64,000 nt of DNA from Curtobacterium guangdongense (GCF_049341845.1 NZ_JBMPIT010000004.1:307475-371474), one strand, 5' to 3'; counted from the stretch's first letter, positions 42,679-50,476 are shown. Translations and numbers: made by a program. Notes: generated by a model from the sequence alone, not told the origin.

Positions 42679-43560
42679 TCAGCGCTCGACGTTCTCCAGG
42701 TCCTCGAGCAGGCTCTCGTGCGTCGGCTCCCACCCGAGCGTCCGCCGCGTGTAGTCGCTCGAGGACGGCTGGTCCATCGCGAAGATCGGCGCGAACGACC
42801 CGAACGTGTCGTCCGCGACCCGCTCCACCGGCAATCCCAGCCGTCGCCCGATGACCTCGGCGATGTCACGGACCCGATCGGCCTCGTCCGCGACGGCGTG
42901 CCACGCGGTACCAGCCGGGGCACGCTCCAGCGCGATCCGGAACAGCACCGCTGCGTCACGGGCGTGCACCGCCGGCCACCGCTGCTCGCCGTCGCCCGGG
43001 TACCCGGCGACCCCGCTCTGGCGTGCGATCTCGGTCAGGATGCCCGCGAACCCGCCGGCACCGTCGGCGTGCACGGTCCGGGGCAGGCGGATCGCGGAGA
43101 CCCGGACGCCGCGGTCGGCGAGCGCGAGCGCGTCCAGGACCGAACGAGCGCGGCCGGCGACCGGACCCTCGAGGGGGAGCGGGTCCGACTCGACGGAGGC
43201 CCGGCCGGGGACCCAGGGCGTTCCCGACACGACGACGAACGGCCGGTCGGACCCGACGAGCTCCTCGCCGAGGGCGGCCATCGCTGCAGACTCCTCGGCG
43301 ATGCCCGCGGCGAGCGCCTCGGGAGAGCTGAAGTCGTTCGAGAACGCCAGGCTCACGACACCGTCCGCGTCGCGGGCACCGGCACGGAGGACGTCGAGGT
43401 CGGACAGCCCGCCGCGGACGGGCTCGGCGCCGGCAGCGGTGAGCGCTGCGGCCGATCGGTCGGAACGGGCGAGGGCGGCGACGGTGTGCCCGGCCGCGAT
43501 GAGTTCGGCGACGACGGCCGTGCCGATCGTGCCGGTTCCGCCGGTGATGAAGACGTGCAT
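42679..43560 (-). CDS. NAD(P)-dependent epimerase/atypical SDR
   Basis: This 293-residue extended-type SDR has MHVFITGGTGTIGTAVVAEL with the GxxGxxG nucleotide motif at the N-terminus and VSAIRLPRTVHADGAGGF in the centre. The usual YxxxK active site is not clear, as in atypical SDRs that act as isomerases or reductases. ATG 43560 follows AGGAGCACTC. It is divergent from a TetR gene with two long operator palindromes between, so it is the regulated target. Confidence 0.9.
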   Translation of the reverse strand: MHVFITGGTGTIGTAVVAELIAAGHTVAALARSDRSAAALTAAGAEPVRGGLSDLDVLRAGARDADGVVSLAFSNDFSSPEALAAGIAEESAAMAALGEELVGSDRPFVVVSGTPWVPGRASVESDPLPLEGPVAGRARSVLDALALADRGVRVSAIRLPRTVHADGAGGFAGILTEIARQSGVAGYPGDGEQRWPAVHARDAAVLFRIALERAPAGTAWHAVADEADRVRDIAEVIGRRLGLPVERVADDTFGSFAPIFAMDQPSSSDYTRRTLGWEPTHESLLEDLENVER

Positions 43561-43572
43561 GAGTGCTCCTGA

Positions 43573-43629
43573 CAGTGATGGGACCGTTGTCTCATCACTG
43601 TACACCCGCGACGGGACGATTGTCCCGTC
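43573..43629. promoter_or_regulatory. two TetR operators between the epimerase and TetR genes
   Basis: Site 1 (43573-43600) has 12-bp arms CAGTGATGGGAC/GTCTCATCACTG with one mismatch and a CGTT centre. Site 2 (43610-43629) is a perfect GACGGGAC-GATT-GTCCCGTC. Both share the GGGAC-N4-GTCYC core, and together they cover the 83-nt divergent region, including the -10 TATGAT of the TetR gene just beyond. Confidence 0.75.
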
Positions 43630-43643
43630 AGTATGATCGTCCC

Positions 43644-44222
43644 ATGGCGCGATGGGAACCCGGTGCTCGGGAACGGCTGGTCCTGGCCGCGGTCGACCTG
43701 TTCTCCGAGCAGGGCTACGACGAGACGACGGTCACGCAGATCGCCGAGCGCGCCGGCGTGACGAAGAGTACGTTCTTCCGGCACTTCCCGGACAAGCGCG
43801 AACTCCTGGTCGCCGGGCAGGAGACGCTGAGCCGGCTGCTCGCGTCCGGTATCGCCGAGGCCCCCGCCGACGCGACTCCGCTCGACGCCGTGGCCGCCGG
43901 GCTCCAGCGGGCATCGGACGAGATGGGCCCGATGAACCGCGAGCTCGGACCGCGGCTCAAGGCAGCGGTCGCCGCGAGCGCCGAACTCCAGGAACGGGAT
44001 GCCCTGAAGAGCGTCGGGATGGCGGCCGCGATGACCGAGGCCCTGGTCGCACGCGGTGTCGGCGCAGCACCCGCTCGCCTCGCCAGCGAGATGGGGGTGC
44101 TCGCGTTCAAGCAGGGGTTCGACCGCTGGTCGGGCGGGGACCGCTCCGACGACGACCGCCTCGACCACCACACCCTGACCGCCCTGTCCGAGCTCCGCGA
44201 AGCGGCCGCCACGCTCGGCTAG
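43644..44222 (+). CDS. TetR family transcriptional regulator
   Basis: This 192-residue regulator has its helix-turn-helix at about residues 10-56 (TQIAERAGVTKSTFFRHFPD). ATG 43644 has TATGAT 6 nt upstream. The two palindromes in the divergent region with the epimerase gene are its presumed operators. A VOC protein gene follows 10 nt downstream but appears to have its own promoter. Confidence 0.92.
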   Translation: MARWEPGARERLVLAAVDLFSEQGYDETTVTQIAERAGVTKSTFFRHFPDKRELLVAGQETLSRLLASGIAEAPADATPLDAVAAGLQRASDEMGPMNRELGPRLKAAVAASAELQERDALKSVGMAAAMTEALVARGVGAAPARLASEMGVLAFKQGFDRWSGGDRSDDDRLDHHTLTALSELREAAATLG

Positions 44223-44232
44223 CCTGCACGCC

Positions 44233-44670
44233 ATGGGCATCGCGTTCGAGAACATCGGCATCGCCGTGCGCGACCTCGAGGCCACGATCGCGTTCTTCAC
44301 CGACCTGGGTCTCACCGAGGTCGGTCAGGACGAGGTCAGCGGCGCCTGGGCCGACACCGCCGTGGGCCTCGACGGCAACCACGCGAAGATCGCGATGCTC
44401 GCGACCCCGGACGGACACGGCCACATCGAGCTGTTCGAGTACGTCCACCCCGACGCGATCGAGACCGAGCCGACCCTGCCGAACGAGATCGGCATGCACC
44501 GCGTCGCGTTCCAGGTGGACGACCTCGCCGAGTCGCTGGCCATCGCCGCACGCCACGGCTGCGCGCCGCTCCGCGGCGTCGCGAACTACCAGGACGTGTA
44601 CCCGCTCACGTACCTGCGTGGGCCGAGCGGGATCATCGTGATGCTCGCGCAGGATCTCCGCAGGAGCTGA
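44233..44670 (+). CDS. VOC (glyoxalase/dioxygenase superfamily) protein
   Basis: This 145-residue protein contains paired beta-alpha-beta-beta-beta modules: FENIGIAVRDLEATIAFFTD (about residues 5-24) and NEIGMHRVAFQVDDLAESLA (about 77-96). The His/Glu metal ligands appear in HIELFEY and MHRVAF. It could be a lyase, isomerase or resistance protein; the substrate is unknown. TAGCCT lies 7 nt before ATG 44233, giving a leaderless start within the gap after the TetR gene. Confidence 0.85.
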   Translation: MGIAFENIGIAVRDLEATIAFFTDLGLTEVGQDEVSGAWADTAVGLDGNHAKIAMLATPDGHGHIELFEYVHPDAIETEPTLPNEIGMHRVAFQVDDLAESLAIAARHGCAPLRGVANYQDVYPLTYLRGPSGIIVMLAQDLRRS

Positions 44671-44682
44671 CCGCGGCAGGCC

Positions 44683-44730
44683 GCCGGACGGGAGGCACGG
44701 GTCGGCCCGGCACCGAGCCTCCCGTCCGGC
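44683..44730. repeat. palindromic repeat element, family 1, copy 6
   Basis: GCCGGACGGGAGGC and GCCTCCCGTCCGGC form a perfect 14-bp outer stem. The interior (ACGGGTCGG against CCGGCACCGA) is mismatched because the arms are of different variants. It lies between two convergent VOC genes, 12 nt after the first stop. Confidence 0.85.
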
Positions 44731-44777
44731 ACGCGGCGAGTGCGCGGACGTGGCGACCTCCGGGGCGAGGGCGTCGA

Positions 44778-45146
44778 TCAGGCCTTGTCGTGCAGTGTGA
44801 TCTGGTATCCGTCGGGGTCGGCGAACGTGAACGTGCGGCCGAACGGACCGTCGATCGGCGCCGAGACGATGGTGTGGCCGTCGGCGACGAGGGCGTCGTG
44901 GATCTCCTGGACCCCGGTGGCGTGCAGCCAGATCGAAGCGCCGATGCCGGGCTGCGGGGTGGACGCGATGTCCGTGCCGGGGATGACGTCGCGGAGCGCG
45001 AAGGCGATCGGCGTCGTCTCGAAGACGACGGCGTGCGGCGGACCGGCCTGCGAGCGGACCAGGCCGAGGTACTGCTCGTAGAACGCCTGCGACGCGGCGA
45101 GGTCGGTCGCCTGGAGGTTGATGAAGTCGGGGCCGGTGACGGGCAT
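44778..45146 (-). CDS. VOC family protein
   Basis: This 122-residue protein opens with DFINLQATDLAASQAFYEQY and ends with GRTFTFADPDGYQITLHDK, a classic glyoxalase/bleomycin-resistance fold of minimal length. ATG 45146 follows AAGGAGCATCC. It is divergent from a MarR gene, with two perfect palindromes between, so it is very probably MarR-regulated. The substrate is unknown. Confidence 0.9.
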   Translation of the reverse strand: MPVTGPDFINLQATDLAASQAFYEQYLGLVRSQAGPPHAVVFETTPIAFALRDVIPGTDIASTPQPGIGASIWLHATGVQEIHDALVADGHTIVSAPIDGPFGRTFTFADPDGYQITLHDKA

Positions 45147-45165
45147 GGGATGCTCCTTCGTGGTG

Positions 45166-45209
45166 TGTCAGTCTTCTGACATGGCTCAACCTATGTCAGA
45201 CTACTGACA
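45166..45209. promoter_or_regulatory. two MarR operators between the VOC and MarR genes
   Basis: TGTCAG-TCTT-CTGACA (45166-45181) and TGTCAG-ACTA-CTGACA (45194-45209) are both perfect inverted repeats with identical arms, with centres 28 bp apart. The second overlaps the MarR start codon (ATG 45209), so a bound repressor would block its own gene directly. Confidence 0.8.
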
Positions 45210-45670
45210 TGAGTCAAGACCGGGTCGGCATCGACCTCGAGACCTCGCTCGGGTACCTGCTGAAGGAAGCCGCGAGCGCCCTGCGCGCCGCGATGGAATC
45301 GGTGCTGCGCCCGCTCGGGCTGACGGTCACGCAGTACTCGTGCCTGGAACTCCTCGCACAGCGACCCGGCCTGTCGAACTCCGATCTCGCACGGGGAGCG
45401 TTCGTCACCCGGCAGTCGATGAACGTGCTGCTGCACGCGTTCGAGCACGACGGCCTCGTGTCCCGGCCGGCGGCACCTCCGGTGGGGAAGACGCTCCCGG
45501 CACGGCTCACCCCGTCCGGCCGAGCGCTGCTCGAGCGTGCGAGTGCCGCTGTCCGGTCGGTCGAGGACCGGATGCTCACCGGGATGTCGACGGAGGACCG
45601 AGCGATCGCGTTCCGGAGCCTGCGGAGCATGATCCGTTCGCTGCGGGACGACGAGCAGACCGGCGGGTGA
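45209..45670 (+). CDS. MarR family transcriptional regulator
   Basis: This 153-residue winged-helix regulator contains LTVTQYSCLELLAQRPGLSN (about residues 38-57) and the recognition helix ARGAFVTRQSMNVLLHAFEH (about 62-81), followed by the wing (SRPAAPPVGKTLPARLTPSG). ATG 45209 lies inside the second operator. It probably represses itself and the divergent VOC gene. Confidence 0.93.
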   Translation: MSQDRVGIDLETSLGYLLKEAASALRAAMESVLRPLGLTVTQYSCLELLAQRPGLSNSDLARGAFVTRQSMNVLLHAFEHDGLVSRPAAPPVGKTLPARLTPSGRALLERASAAVRSVEDRMLTGMSTEDRAIAFRSLRSMIRSLRDDEQTGG

Positions 45671-45701
45671 CGCTGGCGGGGACGGACCTCGGATTCTCCG
45701 A

Positions 45702-45749
45702 TGACGAATCCGGTTCCCGAAACCCGGGTTTGCCGAACCGGATTCGTCA
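45702..45749. terminator. long hairpin between convergent genes
   Basis: TGACGAATCCGGTTC (45702-45716) and its exact inverted copy (45735-45749) form a 15-bp stem whose loop contains the further palindrome AAACCCGGGTTT. It lies between the convergent MarR and small-membrane-protein stops and is suited to terminate both. Confidence 0.7.
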
Positions 45750-45763
45750 GGAGCGCCGGCGGA

Positions 45764-46048
45764 TCACCTTCGGTCGAGCCGTTGCGCTGACCGATCGGAC
45801 CGGCGGTGCCGCCGGAGGGCGAACAGCCCAGCGGATGCCCCGATCGCGGGGATCGCGATGGACAGGAACGCTCCGAGCGCGATCACGATCGACCGTTGCG
45901 TCCGCGCGGGATCCTCGCCGGGCAGCTGTGCGATCACCACGAGCACCCACGTCGGGAGCGCGACGGCGACGGTCCAGAGGACGACCACGGCGCAGGTCAG
46001 CACCACCACCCACGGTGAGCGCCTGGGTTCCGGTCGTTCATCGAGCAT
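45764..46048 (-). CDS. small two-helix membrane protein
   Basis: This 94-residue protein has two transmembrane helices (VVVLTCAVVVLWTVAVALP, and SIVIALGAFLSIAIPAIGAS) joined by an acidic loop and ended by a basic tail (RRHRRSDRSAQRLDRR). ATG 46048 has TTGAAT 6 nt upstream, compatible with a leaderless start. Family unknown. Confidence 0.65.
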   Translation of the reverse strand: MLDERPEPRRSPWVVVLTCAVVVLWTVAVALPTWVLVVIAQLPGEDPARTQRSIVIALGAFLSIAIPAIGASAGLFALRRHRRSDRSAQRLDRR

Positions 46049-46094
46049 CGGTCGATTCAACCAGCTCGCGCACTCGACACGTACGGTGGGGAGC

Positions 46095-46613
46095 GTGGAT
46101 CTCCAGCGACGGACACCCGGCTCACTCGTCGTCGTGTCGGGCGGGAGCCTCGCGGGGAAGTCGACCCTCGCCCGCGCACTCGTCGGACGGCTCGGTCACG
46201 ACTGGGTGTTGGTCGAAGCGGACACCGCCGCGCCGACCCTCGGTTCCTCGGACGACTTCGACCCACCACGGTTCGCGCGCACGCTCCACTTGGCCGCGTT
46301 CACGTGGCTCGACGCCGGGTACGACGTGGTCCTCGACGGCGCCCTGCCCTTCCCCGAGACGGGGCACTTCTGGGAGTGTCTCGAACTCTGCCTCGAGCGC
46401 GGAGCGTTCTTCGTCGGCGTTCGGACCGACCCAGACGGCCTCCCGACCCGCGCCGCGGCGCGACCCGGGTCGGACCTGGGGTGGGCGAGGTCGGGGGCCG
46501 CAGCGGCGAACGACAGCGTCCCGCTGGACATCGAGATCGACACGAGCGCGGAGCCGACGGAGGCGAGCGTCGAGCGCATCGCCGGGCGGCTGCTGCTCAG
46601 TCGCCGGAGTTGA
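46095..46613 (+). CDS. P-loop kinase/ATPase-like protein (CPT-like)
   Basis: This 172-residue protein has a Walker A motif VVVSGGSLAGKSTLARAL (about residues 12-29) followed by DWVLVEADTAAPTL and a central VVLDGALPFPETGHFWE. The size and layout resemble chloramphenicol phosphotransferase-like kinases, but the specific residues of that enzyme are not evident, so the substrate remains open. TACGGT is 7 nt before GTG 46095 (leaderless). Its 3' end overlaps a small convergent gene by 17 nt. Confidence 0.75.
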   Translation: MDLQRRTPGSLVVVSGGSLAGKSTLARALVGRLGHDWVLVEADTAAPTLGSSDDFDPPRFARTLHLAAFTWLDAGYDVVLDGALPFPETGHFWECLELCLERGAFFVGVRTDPDGLPTRAAARPGSDLGWARSGAAAANDSVPLDIEIDTSAEPTEASVERIAGRLLLSRRS

Positions 46614-46728
46614 TCAGGCCCAGGTAGCGGCCGAATCGGGGCTTCGGCTCGTCGCGCAGCGCACGCTGGGCGGGCCAGCAGTCGCGGTCGTCGAGAGTGG
46701 TGTTCGTCCGGTCGAGTTCGTGGCTCAT
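46597..46728 (-). CDS. 43-residue hypothetical protein
   Basis: A small ORF runs from ATG 46728 to a stop at 46597 and is preceded by AAGGAGCAACCG, one of the best Shine-Dalgarno sequences in the window. It encodes a charged peptide with DDRDCWPAQRALRDEPKPRF and no hydrophobic helix. Its end overlaps the convergent kinase-like gene by 17 nt. No family is recognised, but the ribosome-binding site argues that it is real. Confidence 0.55.
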   Translation of the reverse strand: MSHELDRTNTTLDDRDCWPAQRALRDEPKPRFGRYLGLINSGD

Positions 46729-46875
46729 CGGTTGCTCCTTCGCATGGGGTGACGAGTACGACACCGGGGAGCGACGGGACATTCCCGACAGGGCGCGCCG
46801 TGCGGGACGGTGATCCGGCACGCTGGCAAGCGGGCCGACCCCGATGGCCGGCTCCGGCCGTGGAGCCGCCACGAT

Positions 46876-46919
46876 CGGACGGGAGGCACGGGTCGGGCCC
46901 GCACCGAGCCTCCCGTCCG
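46876..46919. repeat. palindromic repeat element, family 1, copy 7
   Basis: CGGACGGGAGGC and GCCTCCCGTCCG form a perfect 12-bp outer stem with a mismatched interior (ACGGGTCGGGCCC against GCACCGA), nearly identical to copy 6. It lies 11 nt beyond the TetR stop (minus strand). The remaining stretch to 46729 holds no gene I can support. Confidence 0.85.
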
Positions 46920-46930
46920 GCGGGTGGTGA

Positions 46931-47500
46931 CTAGCGGATCGGCGCGACCATGCGGAGGACGTCGCGGACCAGGCACCGCGGACGCTCCTCGTCGACCGGC
47001 AGGGCGAAGGCGACGCGGTAGTACAGCGGCGCGATGACGTGGTCGAGGACCTGCTCGGCGGTCGGCACGGCCTCACCCCGGCCCTCGGCGCGCCGGATCA
47101 GCACCGATGCCTGCTCGAGTCTGGTGTCGTTCACCTCGCAGTGCGCGACGATGTCCTGGCGGGCGGCCACCATCGCCCGGAGGTACCGAGCGCGCTCCGA
47201 CCGGGTGATGTCGCGCGTGACGATCAGCGCCCACTCGGTCAGGTCGCCGGCGAGGGTGCCCGTGTCGGGGAGTTCGTCACCGTCGCGGGTGAGCGCTGCG
47301 ACCGCGACTTCCTCGAGCAGCTCGTCGACGTCACCCCACCGCCGGTAGAGCGTCGTCGGGGCGACTCCAGCACGCTCGGCGATGACGGGGAACGTGATGC
47401 GCTCGGCGCCCTCGCCCACGAGCGCGCCGACGGCCGAGTAGACGGCGGAGCGCACGCGGCTGCTCCGCCCACCCGGTCTGGTCGTCGACGTTGCAGACAT
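46931..47500 (-). CDS. TetR family transcriptional regulator
   Basis: This 189-residue regulator has the helix-turn-helix IAERAGVAPTTLYRRWGDVD (about residues 45-64) and a TetR_C domain with the LYYRVAFALPVDEE segment. ATG 47500 is chosen; the first operator lies 13 nt upstream. It is divergent from an MFS exporter gene, and the two GCAAAG-type palindromes between them are its likely sites, so this is a drug-efflux-type repressor/pump pair. Confidence 0.92.
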   Translation of the reverse strand: MSATSTTRPGGRSSRVRSAVYSAVGALVGEGAERITFPVIAERAGVAPTTLYRRWGDVDELLEEVAVAALTRDGDELPDTGTLAGDLTEWALIVTRDITRSERARYLRAMVAARQDIVAHCEVNDTRLEQASVLIRRAEGRGEAVPTAEQVLDHVIAPLYYRVAFALPVDEERPRCLVRDVLRMVAPIR

Positions 47501-47512
47501 GGTCCAACTATC

Positions 47513-47576
47513 GCAAAGTTCTTTGCTTTTTGGAACCGTGCGGGCTACTGTCCCAAAAGCAAAGTTCATTGCTTTT
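47513..47576. promoter_or_regulatory. two TetR operators and promoter of the MFS exporter
   Basis: Site 1 is GCAAAG-TT-CTTTGC (47513-47526); site 2 is AAAAGCAA-AGTTCA-TTGCTTTT (47555-47576). Both contain GCAAAGTTCNTTGC. A promoter for the + strand gene, TTGCTT (47523-47528) and TACTGT (47546-47551) with a 17-nt spacer, has its -35 inside site 1 and its start point at the edge of site 2. This stretch is markedly A/T-rich for the window. Confidence 0.8.
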
Positions 47577-47589
47577 GATGGAGGACTCC

Positions 47590-48783
47590 ATGGTGTTCCC
47601 TCGCCCGGTCGCGTTCGTGGTCGCCGGAGCCACCGGTGCCGCGACCCTGACGGCTGCGTCCGCTCCGTCGCCGCTCTACCCCGTGTACCAGCGGCTCTTC
47701 GGGTTCTCGGCGTTCACGCTGACGGTGGTCTTCGCCGTCTACGTCGGAGCGCTGCTCGTGGCCCTGCTCACGGTGGGGTCGCTCTCCGACCGGATCGGAC
47801 GTCGGCCCGTGGCGTCGGGGGCGATGGTGCTGCTCGCGGTCGGCATGCTGCTCTTCGTCGTCGCAGGTGGAACCGGAGGGCTCGTCGTCGCCCGCGTCGT
47901 GCAGGGGTTCGCGGTGGGCGCGGCGACCGGCACGGTCACGGCGATGATCCTCGACGCCGCCAAGGACCCGCGGCGAGGGTCGATCGTCAGCAGCGCGGTC
48001 CCGTCGCTCGGCATCACCGTCGGCGCGGTCCTGGCGGGAGCCCTCGTCGAGTTCGCGCCGTTCCCACGCCAGCTCGTGTTCTGGGTCCTCGCTGCCGCGT
48101 ACCTGCTCCTCGCCGTACTCGTCTGGTGGATCCCGGAGCGCACCCGACCGGCATCGACCGATCAGGAACCGCTCTGGCGCGCACTCCTGCTGAGCGTGGC
48201 GCTGCCGTCCGTCGTCCGCCCCGCGTTCCTCGCGCTCGTCCCGTCGATCGTCGCGACCTGGGCGCTGTCCGGCCTGTCGTTGTCACTGGGGTCGTCGGTC
48301 ATCGGCACGCTGCTCGGGGTGCACAGTCACTTCGTCGTGGGGCTGGTGCTCGGGGCGTTCTTCGTCGCGGGGACGATCGGCGGCGCGGTCTCGACGATCC
48401 TGCCGTCGTCGACCCGGCAGTGGTTCGGGTACGGGACCCTCGCCGGCGGTGTGGTGGTCATGCTCGTCGCGGTCATGGCGACAGCGCTGCCGCTCTACGT
48501 CGTGGGGTCGGCGATCGCCGGGCTGGGCTTCGGCAGCACGTTCCAGTACGCGGTCACGACGCTCGGCGCGGCTGCTCCCCAGGACCAGCGCGGCCAGGTG
48601 TTCGCGACGATGTACATCGTCAGCTACGCGGCGTTCAGTGTGCCGGCGCTCGCGGCCGGCCTCGCCACTGCGGCGGTCGGGCTCGAACCCACCGTGCTCG
48701 CGTACGGGGCGTTCGTGGTCGTCCTGGTCCTGGTCGCGGTCATCGCCGGGCCGCGAACGCGTCGATCGCCTGCTGCGCGATGA
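47590..48783 (+). CDS. MFS transporter (drug exporter type)
   Basis: This 397-residue protein has 12 predicted helices and the MFS motif A SLSDRIGRRPVASGAMVLLA (about residues 58-77). The N-terminal half has APSPLYPVYQRLFGFS, typical of actinobacterial MFS exporters paired with TetR repressors. ATG 47590 follows GGAGGACTCC; the in-frame ATG 47578 lies at the operator edge. It probably exports a compound sensed by the divergent TetR. Its last 44 bases overlap the convergent pip gene. Confidence 0.9.
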   Translation: MVFPRPVAFVVAGATGAATLTAASAPSPLYPVYQRLFGFSAFTLTVVFAVYVGALLVALLTVGSLSDRIGRRPVASGAMVLLAVGMLLFVVAGGTGGLVVARVVQGFAVGAATGTVTAMILDAAKDPRRGSIVSSAVPSLGITVGAVLAGALVEFAPFPRQLVFWVLAAAYLLLAVLVWWIPERTRPASTDQEPLWRALLLSVALPSVVRPAFLALVPSIVATWALSGLSLSLGSSVIGTLLGVHSHFVVGLVLGAFFVAGTIGGAVSTILPSSTRQWFGYGTLAGGVVVMLVAVMATALPLYVVGSAIAGLGFGSTFQYAVTTLGAAAPQDQRGQVFATMYIVSYAAFSVPALAAGLATAAVGLEPTVLAYGAFVVVLVLVAVIAGPRTRRSPAAR

Positions 48784-49681
48784 GCATCTCGGTCGGGCCG
48801 CCGTGCCCCTCGTCCTCGACGACCTCCAGGCGGCTTCCCGGCCACGCCCGGTGCAGTTCCCACGGGGTGACCACGGGACCGCTGACGTCCCGACGACCGT
48901 GGATCAGGACACCGGGGATGCCCGCGAGTTCGCCGGCGCGCGACAGGATCTCGTCCGGGCCGAGGAAGCAGTCGTTCGCCCAGTAGTGCGTGACGAGGGT
49001 CGCGAAGCCCTGCCGGTGGCGCGCGTCGGGGTGCAACGGGCCCACGGGCGACCCGAGGTCGAACGAGATGTGCGTCGCTTCCCACTCGTCCCACCGCTCG
49101 GCAGCAGCGAGACGCACCGCGGGGTCCGGGTCGCGGAGCAGCCCGGCGTAGTGCTCGACGACGCGGACGCCGTCCGGGACGCCGGCGGCGAACGCCGACC
49201 ACGCCTCCGGGAACAGCGCGCCGACACCCTCGGTGATCCAGTCCAGCTCCCGACGGGCTCCGGTCGTGACCGCCACGAGCACGATCTCGGTGACCCGGTC
49301 CGGGTGCGCGAGGGCGTAGGCCAGCGCGAGGGTGCTGCCCCACGAGACGCCGTGCAGGAGCCAGGACTCGATGCCGAGCCGTTCCCGGAGCGCCTCGATG
49401 TCCGCGATGAGCGCCTGCGTCGTGTTCGTGTCGAGCGCGTCGAGGTCGTCGATCGCCCACGGGGTGCTCCGGCCACAGCCCCGCTGATCGAGTCCGACGA
49501 TCAGGTACTGCGCGGGGTCGAACCGCCGGCGGTATCCGCCGGACCCGAGGCCCGACCCCGGACCGCCGTGCAGGTACAGGGCCGGACGCCCCGTGGGGTT
49601 CCCCGACGTCTCCCAGTGGATCCGGTTGCCGTCCGGGCGCTCGAGGGTCCCCGAGTCGAAGGGGTCCAGTTCCGGGTGCAT
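48740..49681 (-). CDS. pip: prolyl aminopeptidase (proline iminopeptidase)
   Basis: This 313-residue S33 alpha/beta hydrolase releases N-terminal proline from peptides. Family marks are ALYLHGGPGSGLGSGGYRR (about residues 34-52), LDQRGCGRSTP (about 64), the nucleophile GVSWGSTLALAYALAHP (Ser about 111), HGRRDVSGPVVTPWEL (Asp, about 265) and EDEGHGG (His, about 292). TAGGCT is 6 nt before ATG 49681. Confidence 0.95.
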   Translation of the reverse strand: MHPELDPFDSGTLERPDGNRIHWETSGNPTGRPALYLHGGPGSGLGSGGYRRRFDPAQYLIVGLDQRGCGRSTPWAIDDLDALDTNTTQALIADIEALRERLGIESWLLHGVSWGSTLALAYALAHPDRVTEIVLVAVTTGARRELDWITEGVGALFPEAWSAFAAGVPDGVRVVEHYAGLLRDPDPAVRLAAAERWDEWEATHISFDLGSPVGPLHPDARHRQGFATLVTHYWANDCFLGPDEILSRAGELAGIPGVLIHGRRDVSGPVVTPWELHRAWPGSRLEVVEDEGHGGPTEMLIAQQAIDAFAARR

Positions 49682-49750
49682 CCCGGCAGCCTAGGACGGC
49701 CAGGGGCGGCGCCGTCGTTCGTGGCCCGGCTCACCGCGAGTTCGTCGGTC

Positions 49751-50476
49751 TCAGGCGAACGGGACCTGGAAGACGCACGTCACGTTCCAGAGCAGGTAGG
49801 TGGCGGCGGCCACACCGATCCGACCGGTCACGGCGGCGAGCGCGCCGGCCAGCAGGGCGAGCACGGCGGCGGTGACCACGGCGCCCGATGCAGCGGGCGC
49901 GATGCCTGCGACCCAGGCGGTGCCCGCCTCGAGGACGACGACGAGGAGTGCCGGGACGACGACGGTCAGGACACGCAGTCGGCGGGACAGCAGGGCTGCC
50001 AGTCGCCGCTGGAACACGCCGTGCACCATCGTGGCGACGAAGAGCGGTCCGAGGACGAAGGCCAGGAGGCCGACCGCCGCGAGCACGGCGAGCTCAGCGC
50101 GCGACGGCACGAACGCCAGCACCATCTCGGGTGGATCGCCGAGCAGCACCTGTGACGCCGCCTCGACGACGCGGCAGAGGACGACAGCGGCGAGGGCGGC
50201 GACGACCTCGGGGAAGCCGATGCGGAGTCCCCTGAGCGCCGACCGGAACCGTCCACCACGGAGGAGCCACGCACCGGCGATGAGCAGCGGGATCCACACG
50301 GCGAGGAGCCGCTGCGCCGCCAGGGGGAAGACCGACGGCGTGAACGGCTCGGCGACCGGGTTCGGGGACACTGCGGTGGCGACGACGGCCACGAGGACGG
50401 CGACCACAGGCACGAGGACGTCGGTCAGGTCGCGACGTGCCGACGGCGTGGGGACGTCGGCGGCCTCGGAACCCAT
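49751..50476 (-). CDS. membrane protein, degenerate CPBP-like
   Basis: This 241-residue protein has about seven hydrophobic helices. The segment LGPLFVATMVHGVFQRRLAALL (core MVHGVFQRRL, about residue 155) aligns by position with the EE--FRG motif of CPBP intramembrane proteases, and TYLLWNVTCVF near the C-terminus with their H--N motif, but both catalytic Glu residues and the second His are absent. It may be an inactive CPBP relative or an unrelated membrane protein. TACGCT is 6 nt before ATG 50476. Confidence 0.6.
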   Translation of the reverse strand: MGSEAADVPTPSARRDLTDVLVPVVAVLVAVVATAVSPNPVAEPFTPSVFPLAAQRLLAVWIPLLIAGAWLLRGGRFRSALRGLRIGFPEVVAALAAVVLCRVVEAASQVLLGDPPEMVLAFVPSRAELAVLAAVGLLAFVLGPLFVATMVHGVFQRRLAALLSRRLRVLTVVVPALLVVVLEAGTAWVAGIAPAASGAVVTAAVLALLAGALAAVTGRIGVAAATYLLWNVTCVFQVPFA

